From contig OX387183.1 of assembly GCA_947561395.2 (NCBI GenBank), positions 33,530,853 through 33,594,852 of the forward strand: a stretch of 64,000 nt of DNA, written 5' to 3'. Positions 21,900 to 34,864 of the stretch are shown piece by piece. Made by a program: the position numbers and the translations under genes. The notes beneath the pieces are model-generated. The model was not told where the DNA came from. It saw only the letters and a list, made by a program, of their open reading frames with translations, and searched no databases. Numbering within the stretch: position 1 is the stretch's first letter; every line of letters starts with the position of its first letter. The stretch comes from Buxus sempervirens. Lineage: Eukaryota > Streptophyta > Magnoliopsida > Buxales > Buxaceae.

Positions 21900-24800
21900 T
21901 GTGAGACTCCAGATTCTTAAATCATTTGCTTAAGTGATTAAGCAAGAGATATTTGGTAAATTCTAAAATTTTCTATTTTGTTGTGAAGGTGAAGTGGGAG
22001 AAACCTAAACATGAAGCCAATCAAGTGGCTAAGGCAAGGCTTGTCAAAAATTTTCAAAGGTAGGCATCCCCTCCATTAGAGCAATCTCCTAGATTGTTAA
22101 ATAAATTTTATTCTATGAGAGAGGATGGCTAAATAGTAAATTTTGTGTGCAGTAGAAGGAGTGGCAAGGTGGTAAATATTAGTTTCTCGATGGGAGAAGG
22201 GCAAGCTTGGAAGATTGCCAAAGAGCACATGGGGAGAAAATTTACTAAGTACAAAAAGGGGTTTGTCCCATACGATTGAAACCCAAAAACCCTCTTCTTC
22301 TCTTCTCATCCCATTCTCCTACCACTCTCTTCTCTCCATTCTGTTCCCTTCAATCTCTTCTCTTCCTTTATTGAGCCACATGAGGGAAGAACTCTTGCTA
22401 AAGAAGGAGAGCTTAATGGTTGGTGTGACTTTCGTTTGTGGGAAACTTGGAGGATTTGTGAAGAAGCCTTCAAGGAGCTCAAGGGGGAGCTGTTCGTAGG
22501 TTGCAGCTCAAGGGGGAGCTGTTCGTGGGTTGCATTAGGAGCAAGAGGACGTGCTTGCTTGCTTGCTACAGGTAAGCAACACCCTTCCAATCCAAAACCT
22601 TTATTGTCTTCTTGTTTTGAAAGGATTTGAGATTTGAGGGTTTTTGTATATGCATGTTTGATGCAGGGGGATCCGATACAGAGGATGCTGAGCTATTAGA
22701 TTGCACATTGATGGCGCTGGAATACCATGAGTTGGCAGATCATTGCAAAGGCAGGAGGTGATCATGGTATCTTTCTAATTGGGACAGTTTTGAGTGCGTT
22801 TTAGTATTTTGGCCATAACTTTGGCTATGGTTATCGGAATCGCACATATGACCCCAATTCGGAAAGATATTTCCAACACGCACGCTGTGGTACATGACTG
22901 AAGTTGATGTGCACTTTTCTCGAACTCAAATTCTGCTGTTTTCCCCTCCGAATCGCTATTCTTAGTTATTTGTTGCTATTTTTGGTAATACTTTGTTTGT
23001 CAATTAGGAAGTGATTTAAAACCCGATTTGGGCTAGATTTTTCATAGGTTGCTTATGTATTTCTATATTTTATTTAGGCATGCCTTAAGGGATTTTGCCA
23101 TTTTTAGTAACTTTCCGGTATAGATGATTTTGGGCTATAAAGTTCGGCTTATGGACTGATTTTAGGATGACTTGATTAATTGATATTGAATTGAACCTCA
23201 GAGACGTTTTTCTCTGTGTTTTGGGCAAGCTGCTTGTGTTCTTCCCTGTTTATCATCTGTTCGAACTAGCCTACAGAATAATCTCTATTCTGTTTGGCGT
23301 CAATGTTTCTGTCACGAATAGGAAGTACATGTGTTCATGGCTAGATAAGTACTAAGTGTTAGCTCATGCTAGAGAGATTTAAGAAACAAAAACCATAGAA
23401 AATGGGTTAGATTTGAGAAAACTCTAAAAATCACGTGTTTTGGAGATTTCTGCGACCTGGAAATCACTAGGGCACCTAGCATAGCGCTCAAGCGCGATGC
23501 TGAGCGCCCATTTTAATTATTGATTCATAAGCGAGGCCGCTCGAGTACGATCACAAGTGCCCCTCCTGTGTTTTGTTTTAAACTCAGAACCCGAGAGTTG
23601 AATTTTTGGCTAAGTTGGGTGCTCGAACGAGCGCTCGAGCGCAATTGCAAGCGTCTTAGGCAGTTTTGGATATTTTTGGAATTGTGAGTGTTTCCAACTA
23701 TGGATTGTTTTTACTTGAATCCAACCTATGTACAAATAGGATTTAGGTGCCTAAGAAGCGTTCCCACTAGAATCATCTCAAAATTCAAATTAACCAAGAG
23801 TTTGGGTACGTTATACTGAACTATGTTTCATAGAGAGTTTTGGTTCCATATTTCTATAGGAATGGTGTATTTTGATTCTACCACTTGAAACACCTTTCAA
23901 ATGATCCTAGGAAGTAGAAAACTAAAGCCAAAACAAAGTTGTGCATGTTTCTAATGAGTTGGGCCCTAGGTTGCCCAAGTAATTTGTGAAAAATACATGA
24001 TTTAATACCATGAACTATTCTTGTTGCTATTGGTTGTTGTTATAATATGTGGTATATTATGAAGGGCATTGGCCCATTACTTGTTATATTCATATGGAGG
24101 GCAGTGGCCCGGTTCCATGAGATGTTGTAAGAAGGACATTGGCCCAAGTTGATATGGGTAAAGCTACGAACTACCCTTTGAAATTATACATGAGTAAATG
24201 GCATGAGATGTTATATGTGGTGAACTAAAAAATAATTGCATAACCAACAACCTTAAGTTATAGATCCATAAATCTTAAGTAGGTATGTTTGTGTATAATG
24301 CCATGACAGAGTTACATTTGTTCTATATTGTTTCATCTTGTATCATCCCGGAACCAAGGAACATCGGTGGCCAATGCCCATAGCTACAGAGAATCGGCAT
24401 GGATGCCCTACGCTAAGGGGAATCAACGTATGGATGCCTAACACGAAGGGGAATCGGTGTTGGATGCCTCGCCCACCATGAGGAATCAGTGGAGTTAGAT
24501 GTTGTCATGTGCAATGTATAACAAATTACCTAGATAACAAAGTGATAAGAATTGATGTGTGATTATTTCCTTATTGTTTGACTTGTACACATAAGCACAG
24601 ACTCTCACCACTTGTATTATATTGAGTTGTCGATGATTTAACTATTATTTCAACTACCCACATGTTGTGGTTTATACCGAATGATATTAGCATGAACTGT
24701 GTTTTATTGAGCATGCATATGTTGTTTACTGAGACATTCGTCTCATAAGTTATTTTATCGGTTTTGTTTTCAGAGCCATCGACTTCCAATGCGAAGGACC

Positions 24801-25176
24801 GGATTGGGAATAAAGGAAAGGAGAAAGCACTAGGGTACAGAGAGGAGGATTATTATCGTCCCACCTAGAGTTTTATTTTATTGTACATGGTAGTTGTATA
24901 TTTTGGATTATAGAACCTTGTAACTAAGATGAATGATTAGATACCTATCTTTTGTAATAGCCAAGTAGTTTTTATATTTAACCATGTAGTCCATCACAGG
25001 ACTTGTTATCTTTATATACACTTTTGATATGCACATATTTCAACTGTTCTTCCACTATCACTTGTTTAAGAAAAAATTTAAATTACCCAGGTTTTTATTA
25101 GGTCGAAAGACCAACCCGTGATGACCAGGGACATGTTAGTGCCTTGGATGGGCAGACCTGGTTTCGGGTCGTTACA
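21900..25176 (+). mobile_element. S4: complete S-type solo LTR in Copia gag
   Basis: It runs from TGTGAGACTCC at 21900 to GGGTCGTTACA at 25176 (3277 bp). AGGAC is duplicated at 21895-21899 and 25177-25181. A donor-like CAG|GTAAGCAAC is at about 22570-22580, a CpG block at 23460-23650, and an acceptor GTTTTCAG at about 24766-24773 followed by the conserved peptide exon. No other coding is supported; the small ORFs near 22100-22630 lie in the transcribed leader. Confidence 0.92.
24774..24868 (+). other. Conserved peptide exon in S4 LTR
   Basis: It follows TTTTGTTTTCAG. With one G supplied by the upstream exon the frame reads E-P-S-T-S-N, continues through a Lys-rich middle, and ends G-Y-R-E-E-D-Y-Y-R-P-T-stop at 24868. 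The ending and phase match P1, P2, S5, S6, S7 and S9, although the middle differs. Confidence 0.5.
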
Positions 25177-25847
25177 AGGACAAATTCCTCAAAAATCATC
25201 ATCTGAATCATCTCTAATGTCCTCTTTTATACTGTTAAGAGCAATTTCTTTTTGTTTCTTAGTAATCTTCAAATTTGCTTCAAAGGTTTGTAATGATCCA
25301 ACTAATTCTTCTACCTTCATGGCATCCACATCTTTCGCTTCTTCAATGGTAGTTACTTTAGGTTGAAATCTCTCAGGTAGAGATCTTACAATCTTTCTCA
25401 CAATCTTGGAGGTAGAGATCTTTTCTCCTAGATTGAAACTAGTATCAACAATATCACTCAACCTAGAATAAAATTGATCAAAACTCTCGTTTTCATCCAT
25501 CTGAATTGCTTCAAAAGCAGTGGTCAGACGCTATAAACGAGATAATTTTGACAACTGCTGTACCTTCATGAGTAACTTCTAAAATGTCACAAGCCTCTTT
25601 TGCAATTCCACAAGTTAAGATTCTTCTGAAGTCTTCAACAATGATAGCACTAAATAAGGAATAAATAGCCTTGTTATTCCAGCTATAGTTTTCAAAATCC
25701 CCTTCACTCCACTTATTATGAGCTTTTGGCACAACTACACCTTTAACATCTACTGTTGGTGCTTCATAACCATTCACAATAGACAACCAAATTCTCTCAT
25801 CTAAAGACTTCAAATAGGCACGCATTCGTGCAATCCAATTTGCGTAA
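25177..25847 (-). pseudogene. Copia gag fragment, N-terminal half, with lesions
   Basis: The minus strand from 25842 reads NYANWIARMRAYLKSLDER, then WNNKAIYSLFSAI, EACDILEVTHEGTAVVK, and after a one-base frame change RLTTAFEAIQMDENESFDQFY, LGEKISTSKIVRKI and SLPERFQPKVT. This is the retrotransposon gag (UBN2-like) region and aligns block by block with 62030-62620. Visible lesions are a frame change and a TAG in place of a Gln codon near 25530-25550, and another frame change near 25190. It lies between S4 and S5. Confidence 0.85.
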
Positions 25848-27821
25848 TGTAAAATCCAAGATTTTTATTAATAAAATAAATAAGATAAAACAAATAAATT
25901 AATAATTATTATTAATATTGCAGGGAATGAGGAATTGGTTCAATTCGAAGAGTTTCAGGGTGACCCGGAGAACTTGGAGAATTAAATATAAGGTGAGTTG
26001 TATTTTAGTTTTAAGATTATTATTATTATTATTACTATTATTATTATCATTGTTGAAATTATTAAACTTGTCTATTAAATATTTAATTATTAGTTAAAAG
26101 AAATAAGAAGAAGAAAGGAGAATATTGTGGATTGGCTGAAATTACATAGGGAGATGGACGGCTAATCTAATTGGAAATCCAATCCTAATTTGGTTAAGAG
26201 AAAATATAGGAGGAAGGATTATTAAGGTAAAACATTGGACGAAAATATAAAAAGAAAATGAAAATTAATTAGAAGTTGCTATTCACATTCAAGGAGAAAG
26301 AAAAAAAAATAGAGATAGAAAACCAACCACAAACTTCTTCTTCCATACGTGAGTTTCCCAAGTTCTAATTTTCGTGTTCTTGTTGACCAGATCAGAAGGA
26401 GAAGAAGAAGAAGTGATTTTGTGTGGATTAAGGTAAGAGAATGGATTGGAAATCATGTTTTCATGTTCTATACGTGTGGTTTTAAGTTATGAAAATATTG
26501 TATTTGATCTAGATGAGAAAGAGAAGCTGATGTGTTCATTTGGAATTGTTAGGAAGTGATTTCTAGAGTTTTTTTTGGTGAAGATTCGATCTTAGAAGTG
26601 AGGTAAGTAGCCCCTTACAACTTGCATTAACAAATATGTTTTGATTTATTGAATAACATGTTTAAACGAGAGATTTTTGGGTTGTTTGTGAATGATTTGT
26701 TATGGAAACTTGTGGATTGATGTATTTGATCATCTAGAATAACTTAGTATTTAGAAGATAAAAACCTAAGATTTGGAAGTGCTGAAAGTCAAGGAAAACA
26801 TGTCTGAAATTGGAAAAATCGCGAATCCCAGAAATCTACGAAAAATAACAGATGCTTGCAATAACGCTCGAGCATCACACCAGGTGCCACGTTATGAGGA
26901 GTCAATGCTCGTCGCCACTTGAGCGCCACTCAAGGCACCCTGCCTGTGTTTTTTTTTTTTTTTTATAAATTTCAAAACCCAAAAGTTAACAAATTTTGGT
27001 AATTCAAGCGCCCGAAAGAACACTTGAGCGCGATCCCGAGCGGCTGAGTCTGGGAAAATTAATTTTGCATGAGTGCTTGCAAGAGCGCCCAACAACGCTC
27101 GAGTGGTCCTAATAGAAAATTTGTATTTCTAAAATTAGTCTAGTTTTTTATTATAAAATTGTTTTTATTGAATTCCAATTCACGTACCAATAAGATTAGG
27201 GTATTTTGAGAGTGTTTGCACTAGCCGTTGATTAAATTGAAATTTCATAAAGATTTTGGGTACGTTCTACTAAAATAGCTTTCATTCGAGTTTATCATTC
27301 CAAACTCTTTTCTTTTTAACTTTATTTGATTTTATTGGTTTGTACACTTGTATTTAACCTACCTAAAGATATTTTCAGTGTTATTATGACAGAATTATGA
27401 TTATTTTCCTCCGTGTACCTTGGAATGGTTATTCTCACTCATGTAGCTTGAGTTTGAGACTTGGATTTCCTCTATGTATCTTGGAGTTGACTTGTGGATT
27501 ATTAATGATGTTTTTGGTATCTAAAGTAACTGTTTTTGGTTTGCCACTGTTGAGTGGGCTTAGCTCTTATATCGATCCATATGGTAGCTAGTAAGTGACA
27601 TGGTTTTTAGAGTTCGGATTCTGTGTCGTAGGCATTCCATCATCTCGAGGATGGTACTGCTCCTGGATTGGTAGGACTGTACATACTATCCTAGATTGGT
27701 AGGACTGTACATACTAACTCACTCCAATATCGGTTGAGTTCTTCCGTTGGGTGTTGAATGGCTTGATCTGTAGCGGCTGGCCCACCTGTAAATCGGTTAG
27801 GTAGCATATTGGCATAGCTTG

Positions 27822-30241
27822 TGTAATGCCCCAAACCCGAGTCAATGCAAACCGGCACCTAACCCGAATCCGGTTCAATACTATAACAACTCGAATCCAG
27901 CTCAACAACCGAATTCGAGATGTTACTGACCCATATCAAATAAACATCAATAAATAACCAAACTGAAGAATTAAAATAATCCATTACTATTAATAATTAG
28001 AGTGCCAAATCATCAATGTGCAGAAGTGTAGTCTAACATCCTCATAAAATAAATAAATAACCATCCAATCCAAGTGATAAAGTCTGGTAATAATAGAAAA
28101 GGTCACTAAAGCTATCAATCTCTCTAGTACATAAAAAACCAAATAAATAATAAAATCAAACTATCAAAGTACTCAAAAGTCCTCTCTCCTCGACCTCAAA
28201 TCAAGTCAGGATAATAATAATCCTCTAGCGAAACATCAGCAAGCTCACTCTGATAATTCCCACTAGGATCCCCCTCTCGCGTATTAGCTGAAAAATAACA
28301 TAAAGAAGTCGGGTGAGATATGACTATCTCAGTAGGCAACACATGCATGCTATAAACAGTTCATAAGTATTAAACTAGATGTTCATGCACGAATAAGCAG
28401 TCTCGAGTAAACAGGCTCGTATAAACATTCATATTGATCATGGAATGCAAATCAGCATATAAAATAGTTGAAGTAACAGTGAACAATATCTTGTATATCA
28501 AGGATCATGCTTCAGAAACCAATAACAGAATCCAATATAAAACCGGAATGTACTAAATAGTCACATCCTGCCATAGCATCAAATACATGCGTCCAGCATG
28601 TGAAAAATATTAAAGTGTTTGTGATCTCAGTATCATTGTATGACTCACAAAGAAAGATACACATTTGAGATGACTCCTAACCATATGCTATTACCACCGT
28701 GCGGCTTATGGGTGACGTTACTAATGATACTCAAACTCGTGAACATCACCTTAGATAAGAGCCGTAGTCATCGACTTATTGCACACGACTCAACAAAGTT
28801 GGCACGAGCCACCAGCATGCAATACCAAAATCAATACATGGAGATGGTCGCTTATCCACATGTACAGGGAATCACCAGCAGAGCACCGGGGTGTCCCTCC
28901 AGACATAGGACCCTCCAGAGCAACCCAACTTGCAAAGGAAGCGCGTTCGCACAAAAGAGTAACTCACCCAAATGATATATCCCTTAGCTATCTAAACAAA
29001 ACTATGGATCCATAACCAGCTATGCCCACTAGACACCAAAAATCCCTAAGGACTAATATTTCTGTAAGCAATAGTGCCTAGTGGCATATAATGGTTAAAT
29101 CTATAATTTCTTTCAATATCGGGTTAACTTGGTTTGCAATTTTGATATAGAAATCCTTTATATCATATTCTGGTTATCAATATAAATTTACATGTCTCTT
29201 AGTTAATTATCTCAAATTTATAAGTCTGATTCTCACAAAACTTAGATTTTCCCATTATTTGTAAAACTCGGCAATTCATACCCTAAATGCCTCCCTATTT
29301 TTATTTTTGTGTAAAATAGGTAATTTATCTTGGTCTCAAAACATCTTAATTAATGATTAAAATTGGTTGCAAATAGTTTAGAATTGAATCGGGAATCAAA
29401 TTTGCAAAATTCAGATTTTCTACACTGAGCGCTCAGGATCGCCTAGGATCGCTCAGGCGGTCTAGGGTCAGCGGTAGTTCAAAACAGAGCGCCAAACTTT
29501 CGTCAGTAAGTGGTCTTGGGCGGTCTAAGTTTTTATACTAGCGCCTAGGATTGCTGAGGATCGCCAAGCACAGAGAAGTCAGCGATCTCCCGAAAACGAA
29601 CAAACAGTGTTTTAAAACTTGATTTTTCATGTTCTGATCAATACTAACATACTTGTAAGATTGATATCAAGCTAAATACATGTCTATACAACACAAAAAC
29701 ATGCATAGAGATTAAACCAGTAAAGAAAACAAATCAGACGTTAAAACTGTGCTACTTACCTCTTACAGTCATTCCCTCTTATTCTCTTCTAAGCAATACT
29801 ACTCACAGACGCAAGACATTCTCCAGATGGTGAAGAAACAAGACCAAAGTCCTTCCTTTCTCCTTCTCCTTCTTCTTCTTCTTCTTCTTCGGTCGTGCGA
29901 CTTTTGTCTCATGCAGCCGTTGAATACTGAGCAAATAAAAGAAAATACGAAGAGAATACCAGTGTATCCTCCTAGAGCTAATATTCTACACTTATATGCC
30001 TATTATCCCATGTGACGCACATGCATCAGTCACAATGTAATTCGCTCGATTAAAAAATATTAAAATAAAAGTATCGATCTTACCACGATATCCCACGATC
30101 AGACGGTCAGATTTGCGCCCAACTTTGGATCTCCACTAATTACGACATCACCTACATCCATGAATTACTTCCATAGATTATAACCTTCAATAATATAAAT
30201 TTTTAATTTACTTTATATTTAGGAAAATTCGGGGTTTTACA
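27822..30241 (-). mobile_element. S6: S-type solo LTR inside S5
   Basis: It runs from TGTAATGCCCC at 27822 to CGGGGTTTTACA at 30241 (2420 bp). The flanks GCTTG and ACCTG match at 3 of 5 positions, both differences being transitions. On the minus strand a donor-like AG|GTAAGTAGCAC is at about 29749-29761, a CpG block at 29425-29600, and an acceptor TTATTTTTCAG with the peptide exon at 28196-28287. It is very similar in layout to S8. Confidence 0.85.
28196..28287 (-). other. Conserved peptide exon in S6 LTR
   Basis: It begins after the acceptor at 28288-28290. With one G from an upstream exon it reads A-N-T-R-E-G-D-P-S-G, then S-E-L-A-D-V-S-L-E-D-Y-Y-Y-P-D-L-I and stops. The first ten residues are nearly the same as in S8 (A-D-T-R-E-G-D-P-S-G) and the ending matches P1 and P2. 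Confidence 0.55.
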
Positions 30242-30432
30242 ACCTGTCTTTCCTCTATTCTCTATTTCACGAGTCCTGCAAGACTTATCGTGAATGCTTG
30301 TTTTTATGATTTAATTGATGGATTAATCTGATTATTCGTTTGCATATTTAGAACGGTATAAATATTTCTTTTCTGCATGGCTACTTGCTGAGATTTCATT
30401 ATCTCACATTGTTTTATTGGATTTGTTTTCAG

Positions 30433-30515
30433 ATTATCTTGGCGAGGACGTTGCAGAGCCTGTTTCACAAGGGGATTATTTTGATTACAGAGAAGAAGAC
30501 TACTTCATTGTGTAG
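30433..30515 (+). other. Conserved peptide exon in S5 LTR
   Basis: It follows TTGTTTTCAG. In the same phase it reads D-Y-L-G-E-D-V-A-E-P-V and ends Y-R-E-E-D-Y-F-I-V-stop. It is close to the S9 exon (D-I-P-G-E-N-V-A...Q-E-E-D-Y-F-I-P-V). Confidence 0.55.
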
Positions 30516-30837
30516 GATTAGGGATTGATATTATTTGATGTTCATTTGAGTAGGAAGCTTATAGTAGATGATCATCAGTTATTTTAGGGTACTGTAGTTG
30601 AACCCATACTAGACAGTTTTATTTGATGGTTACTATTGATTGGTGGTTATGATTAGATATTTTGATTTATTTAATCCACGCTTTTATTTAGATTTCATAT
30701 TTTCCTTCCGCACTTTGATTATGAATAAAGTTCAATTTTTGATTATTGTCTGGTTTAACATGCTTTTGGGCCACTATTATTTTAACACTTCAGGTTTAGA
30801 TATGACATTTGGACCCGGAGCGTTACACGTAATTTGA

Positions 30838-30947
30838 CCCATCAAAAGGGGTGGCCTAGTGGAAGAAGCCCCTTCTTTATTACAATCCTTAGAGAAAAAA
30901 TATCTCTCTCTTTAAACAGATTAGAGTGGAGTGCCTCTGATACCAAT
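30838..30947 (-). pseudogene. Copia primer-binding site and degraded gag start
   Basis: On the minus strand TTGGTATCAGAGGC (30934-30947) is a classic primer-binding site complementary to initiator tRNA-Met, two bases after the LTR end. Gag follows as EGASSTRPPL, matching the start of the intact copy at 61997. No ATG is visible and a base is missing just before the N-Y-A-N-W block, so this reading frame is dead. Confidence 0.8.
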
Positions 30948-31829
30948 TGAGATTTCTAAATCCTAGGTCATTTCTCTATGAATCTTGAGCACAATCAATT
31001 AACAAAATAGTAAGGCAACACAAGAATTATACAAGGAAACCCTAGACTTCCATCTAGGTAAAACCTTGGGTCTTTTTAGGGAGACCAAGCCTAAGAAACC
31101 AAATTACTATGAAAAGATGAATACAAGAATGTTAGATTTAACAAGAAATCACTTCAAACATAAATCTCACTCTTAGTTGATTCCACGGCACATCAATTCA
31201 CATTTCTTGATTTCTCCAGCTATCTTGAAATCCTCCAAGACTCCTCTTCAACTTGGAATCCACCAAGTCCACGAACACCCAAGCTTTGGAATCCACCAAA
31301 GTCTTTGACCTCTTTGGAATCCACCAAAAGAAACTTCCAGATCTAAACCTCTCTTTGGAATCCACCAAGAGTTCTTCAAATCTCACAAAACCCTCAAAGA
31401 GGAACTCTCAAGAATCTCTCAATAACCCAGCAAGAGAAACTCACAAATTCTCCAGATCTTCTCTCTAAATTCCAACTTTATTGATTCTTGATGAATCAAT
31501 CTTGATCCTTGTAGAAACCCTAACTCTATCCTTCCTTCTTGCAGGTTTAGGCAAGCACAATTCTCAGCAAGAAGATCCCCCACGGATGCTCTGAAATCTG
31601 GTGTGAAACAGAGTATTTATAGTCACTTTTCTGTTACCTGTGCAGGTGCAATAGGTTACAACTAAATCTACCTGCATCTTGCACTAGGATACAACACATT
31701 CAGATTTTTCTTTTTATAGTCAAGTCTTTTAATTTCACTTGTTTGCTACAAAACACTTCAAGAAAAATCATTAGTACCAAAAGTTTCTTGTCATTCCATT
31801 GTCACACAAAGAAGGTAATTTTCCCAACA
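30948..31829 (-). mobile_element. 5' LTR of the decayed Copia element
   Basis: On the minus strand it starts TGTTGGGAAAA at 31829 and ends in CTCA at 30948 (882 bp), directly before the primer-binding site. Inside, TTTGGAATCCACCAA recurs four or five times between 31254 and 31370. It belongs to the same element as the gag fragments at 30838, 25182, 21312 and 18184. The flank CTTGT at 31830 is its candidate target site; the partner is not found. Confidence 0.85.
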
Positions 31830-32109
31830 CTTGTTGCTTGTGGGTAAGTTCCTGTTGTAAAACCCCGTCCCGGATTATACCTTAATTATTAAGCTTAATT
31901 ATCTAAAGTGTGATTATTAGACTAATTAAGTATTTGTGTTATGAAGATGAGGTAGATGTGGATTATACTTGAGGATTTAGGGAAATCAAATTGAACTTTG
32001 TTAAAGTTATTAAAGTAAGTTTAGTTAGTGCTATGTCTTAACTACAATTGGCTAAGGTATCCTTCAATTAGATCTAGTGAATTGGAAATCAAATTCTGAA
32101 AAATTTAGA

Positions 32110-33015
32110 GTTAAATGTACCTAAAGTACCTTCAAAGTATACTCAAGGTACCCCAAAGTATACCCCAGGTACCCTCCCGAATAACACTAGAAGTACACCT
32201 ATACATTACCCAAGGTAACCTTTCAAATACCACTAAAGTACCTCTTGTATTACCCAAGGTACCCCCATTGTATACCCAAAGTATATCCATGTACTACTCA
32301 AGGTACCACCCAAATATACCTAGAGTACACCAAAGTATTACCCAAAGTACCACCCAAGTATGCCTAGGGTATTCCCATGCATTACCCGAAGTACCCCCAT
32401 ATATTACTCAAAGTACATCCAAGTGTTACCCAAAGTACCACTCAAGTACACCTAAGGTACCCCCTGTGTTTGCCTAAGGTACCCCCAATTTTGCCTAAGA
32501 TACCCCACACATATACCTAAAGTACCCCCCAATCATACCTAAGGTACCCCATTTGAATACCTAAGATACCCCCTTGTAGTGCCTATGGTACCCCAATTGT
32601 ATTCCTTAAGGTACCCCTTTATACACCTAAAGTACCCCATCATATTGCCTATGGTACCCCACTTGAATACCTAAGGCACCCTCTTATATAGCTAAGGTAC
32701 CCCCCTTATATAACTAGGGTACCCCCTTTGTATAACTAGAGTACCCCCTTATATTACTGAGGTACACCCCTTACATTACCTAAAGTACACTCCTTGTGTT
32801 ACCCAAAGGTACCCCCCCCCCCCCCTCTATAACTAAGGTACCCCCATTTGTGTTGACTAAGGTACACCCCAAGTTCACCTAAAGTATACCCCCTTGAGTA
32901 ACTAAGGCAAACCCTCTTGAAACACCAAGGTACCCCTCAAATAACACTAAGGTACCCCAAGCTTAACACCAAGGTACCCCCTCAAATAACACTAAGGTAT
33001 CCCCTAGCACACCTT
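32110..33015. repeat. GGTACC-rich minisatellite in S7
   Basis: About 900 bp of irregular units of about 20-35 bp, most carrying AAGGTACCCC or AAAGTACC, often separated by TATACCTA-like spacers. I count well over thirty units. A run of 12 C lies at about 32813-32824. The Thr/Pro/Tyr-rich ORF at 32115 is a repeat artefact. Confidence 0.92.
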
Positions 33016-34864
33016 AGGTACATCCTAGGGTTTTAGATGAATAAAAGCTTTGTTTAGGGCAGATTCGAAAAACCAAAACTTATGCATATAAAAGGGATGC
33101 CCTAACTAAAATATTTAGTGTTTTGAGGACCCATTTCTTTGTCTTAGACGTATAGAACAAGAGGAGAAAAGTGGGAGCTTGCTTGAAGGCTTGGAGAAGA
33201 AGGAGGAGGAGGTAGTTTAAAGAGGAGTTGCTTCTCCATTATCAAGTAAGTAGCAAACCCTTCAAACTAAAATGAATTTATCGGATTTTCGTACCTCTCT
33301 CTCCTAGGGTTTGATTAAACTAGAAGATCTCTTGTATGTGAGGTTTTGCTATCAAAATTCGTAGGGTTTGGGTTTTATAACAATATTGTGTATTTTTCTA
33401 TTGATTGCTATGTATTTACAACCTCTAGTGATTATATTTCAAATTAGGGTTTGAGTTTAGTATCTTGAATGACGTTTTATATGTTGGAATTATGTTTAGG
33501 ACGAGTTGGGATGGATTCTTGTATTGGAAGGTGTATTTGGACATGTTGGGAGGATGTATGATCATCCCATTTGGAATTAGAAATGTTGAATGTGGTCGGT
33601 ATGAGTTTGGTGTTGGAAAATAGCCAAAATTTTGTAAGAGCTCGACCTGGCGATTAATCCTGGAATTGGGCGATTGATCCTGAGCCAAAAACACCCAAAA
33701 TAGTCACTGTAAAGCTAATCGCGAATCAGGATTAATCGCCAAAGCTAATTGTGACTTGAACGCGCGAACGTTGAACTGGACGCGCACGCATTGGCTCATT
33801 TTTCACCTGAACGCGCAAACCTTGGCTTTAACGCCCGAACGTCAGGGCTAATCGCCCCTGGGCGATTAATCCAAGAGTTAATCATGGACCCTTTTTTCGA
33901 CAGTTTTTCTTCCCTTTCTTCTCCAACCCTTTCCCAAACAACCCAAGCCTCTTGTATAGCACCCTTATTACATAAAAGACATTTAAGTAAACGTCCTATA
34001 TATTTATTGCTCCATTTACTTAAGTCTTTACGTGTAAATAAGGTTTTACCCCCCCCCCCCCATTTGGAACCAATAAAAATACTCCCAATGCCTAATTCCC
34101 AATCAATAAAAAGTCAACTTGTCAGTTCATGCCTAAATTTCTAGTTTTCCCGATTTTTATCAAAAATTTCGTTTTGGGTTTGATACCCAGATGAGTGATT
34201 CAAATGCCCATAAAATTCTAAGAGATTTGTTTACCCTTCAATAGACTACGACCAAAATTTGAGCTTGAAACTCCTTGTAGATTTGTCTAGAAAAATTATA
34301 CACCAAAAAGTCAACGTTTTTAACCAGATTTAGAATATTTTTGAGGTCTGAAACTTTTTATCTCGGAATCCGTTGATTTTTGGCATGGTGTCTTTATTGG
34401 GGATCCTAAGACTATCCTACTTCTCAAGTACGTAATTTGTGGACTTTATGGTGTATGTACTCTACTGTGAATTAGCTTTGGATGTGAAGTGCTTATTAGT
34501 TATTTCTTACGCATTGTGAATATTATTTGATATTGGTAAAGATATGATGAATTCTCTTATGTGAGATGACAAAGCACATGGCCTAGGGAATAACAGTGGA
34601 TGAGTAGTCCCATTTGACACTTGGTATTTAATAGTGGACGAATAGTCCCACTTGACACTTGGTTGTGCATTAAGTACTATATCTTGGTTTGTGGAATGTG
34701 ACATTGGTTCTAGTAACTGCTGAGAAATGTGTGTTCTACATTGTGGGTTCTATAGGTTTGCTTTACATTATCAGTCCTACCAGGTTTGTTAGCTCATTTT
34801 TATGTGTTACATTGTTTAGATGCTTGACTTGAGAATATGAATTGCCTAAACTACTTCTATACAT

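Larger units (their letters stand above)
25848..30837 (+). mobile_element. S5: complete S-type solo LTR split by S6
   Basis: It runs from TGTAAAATCC at 25848 to GGAGCGTTACA at 30837. CGTAA is duplicated at 25843-25847 and 30838-30842. Removing S6 leaves about 2565 bp. A donor-like GAG|GTAAGTAGC is at 26600-26610, a CpG block at 26860-27110, an (ATT)n run near 26010-26050 and an acceptor TTGTTTTCAG at about 30423-30432. Its first 250 bp resemble the reverse complement of the S9 end, so S5 and S9 are the same subfamily. Confidence 0.92.

Noticed and set aside
32115-32477. Pro/Thr/Tyr-rich 120-residue ORF
   Set aside because: Repeat artefact of the GGTACC array.
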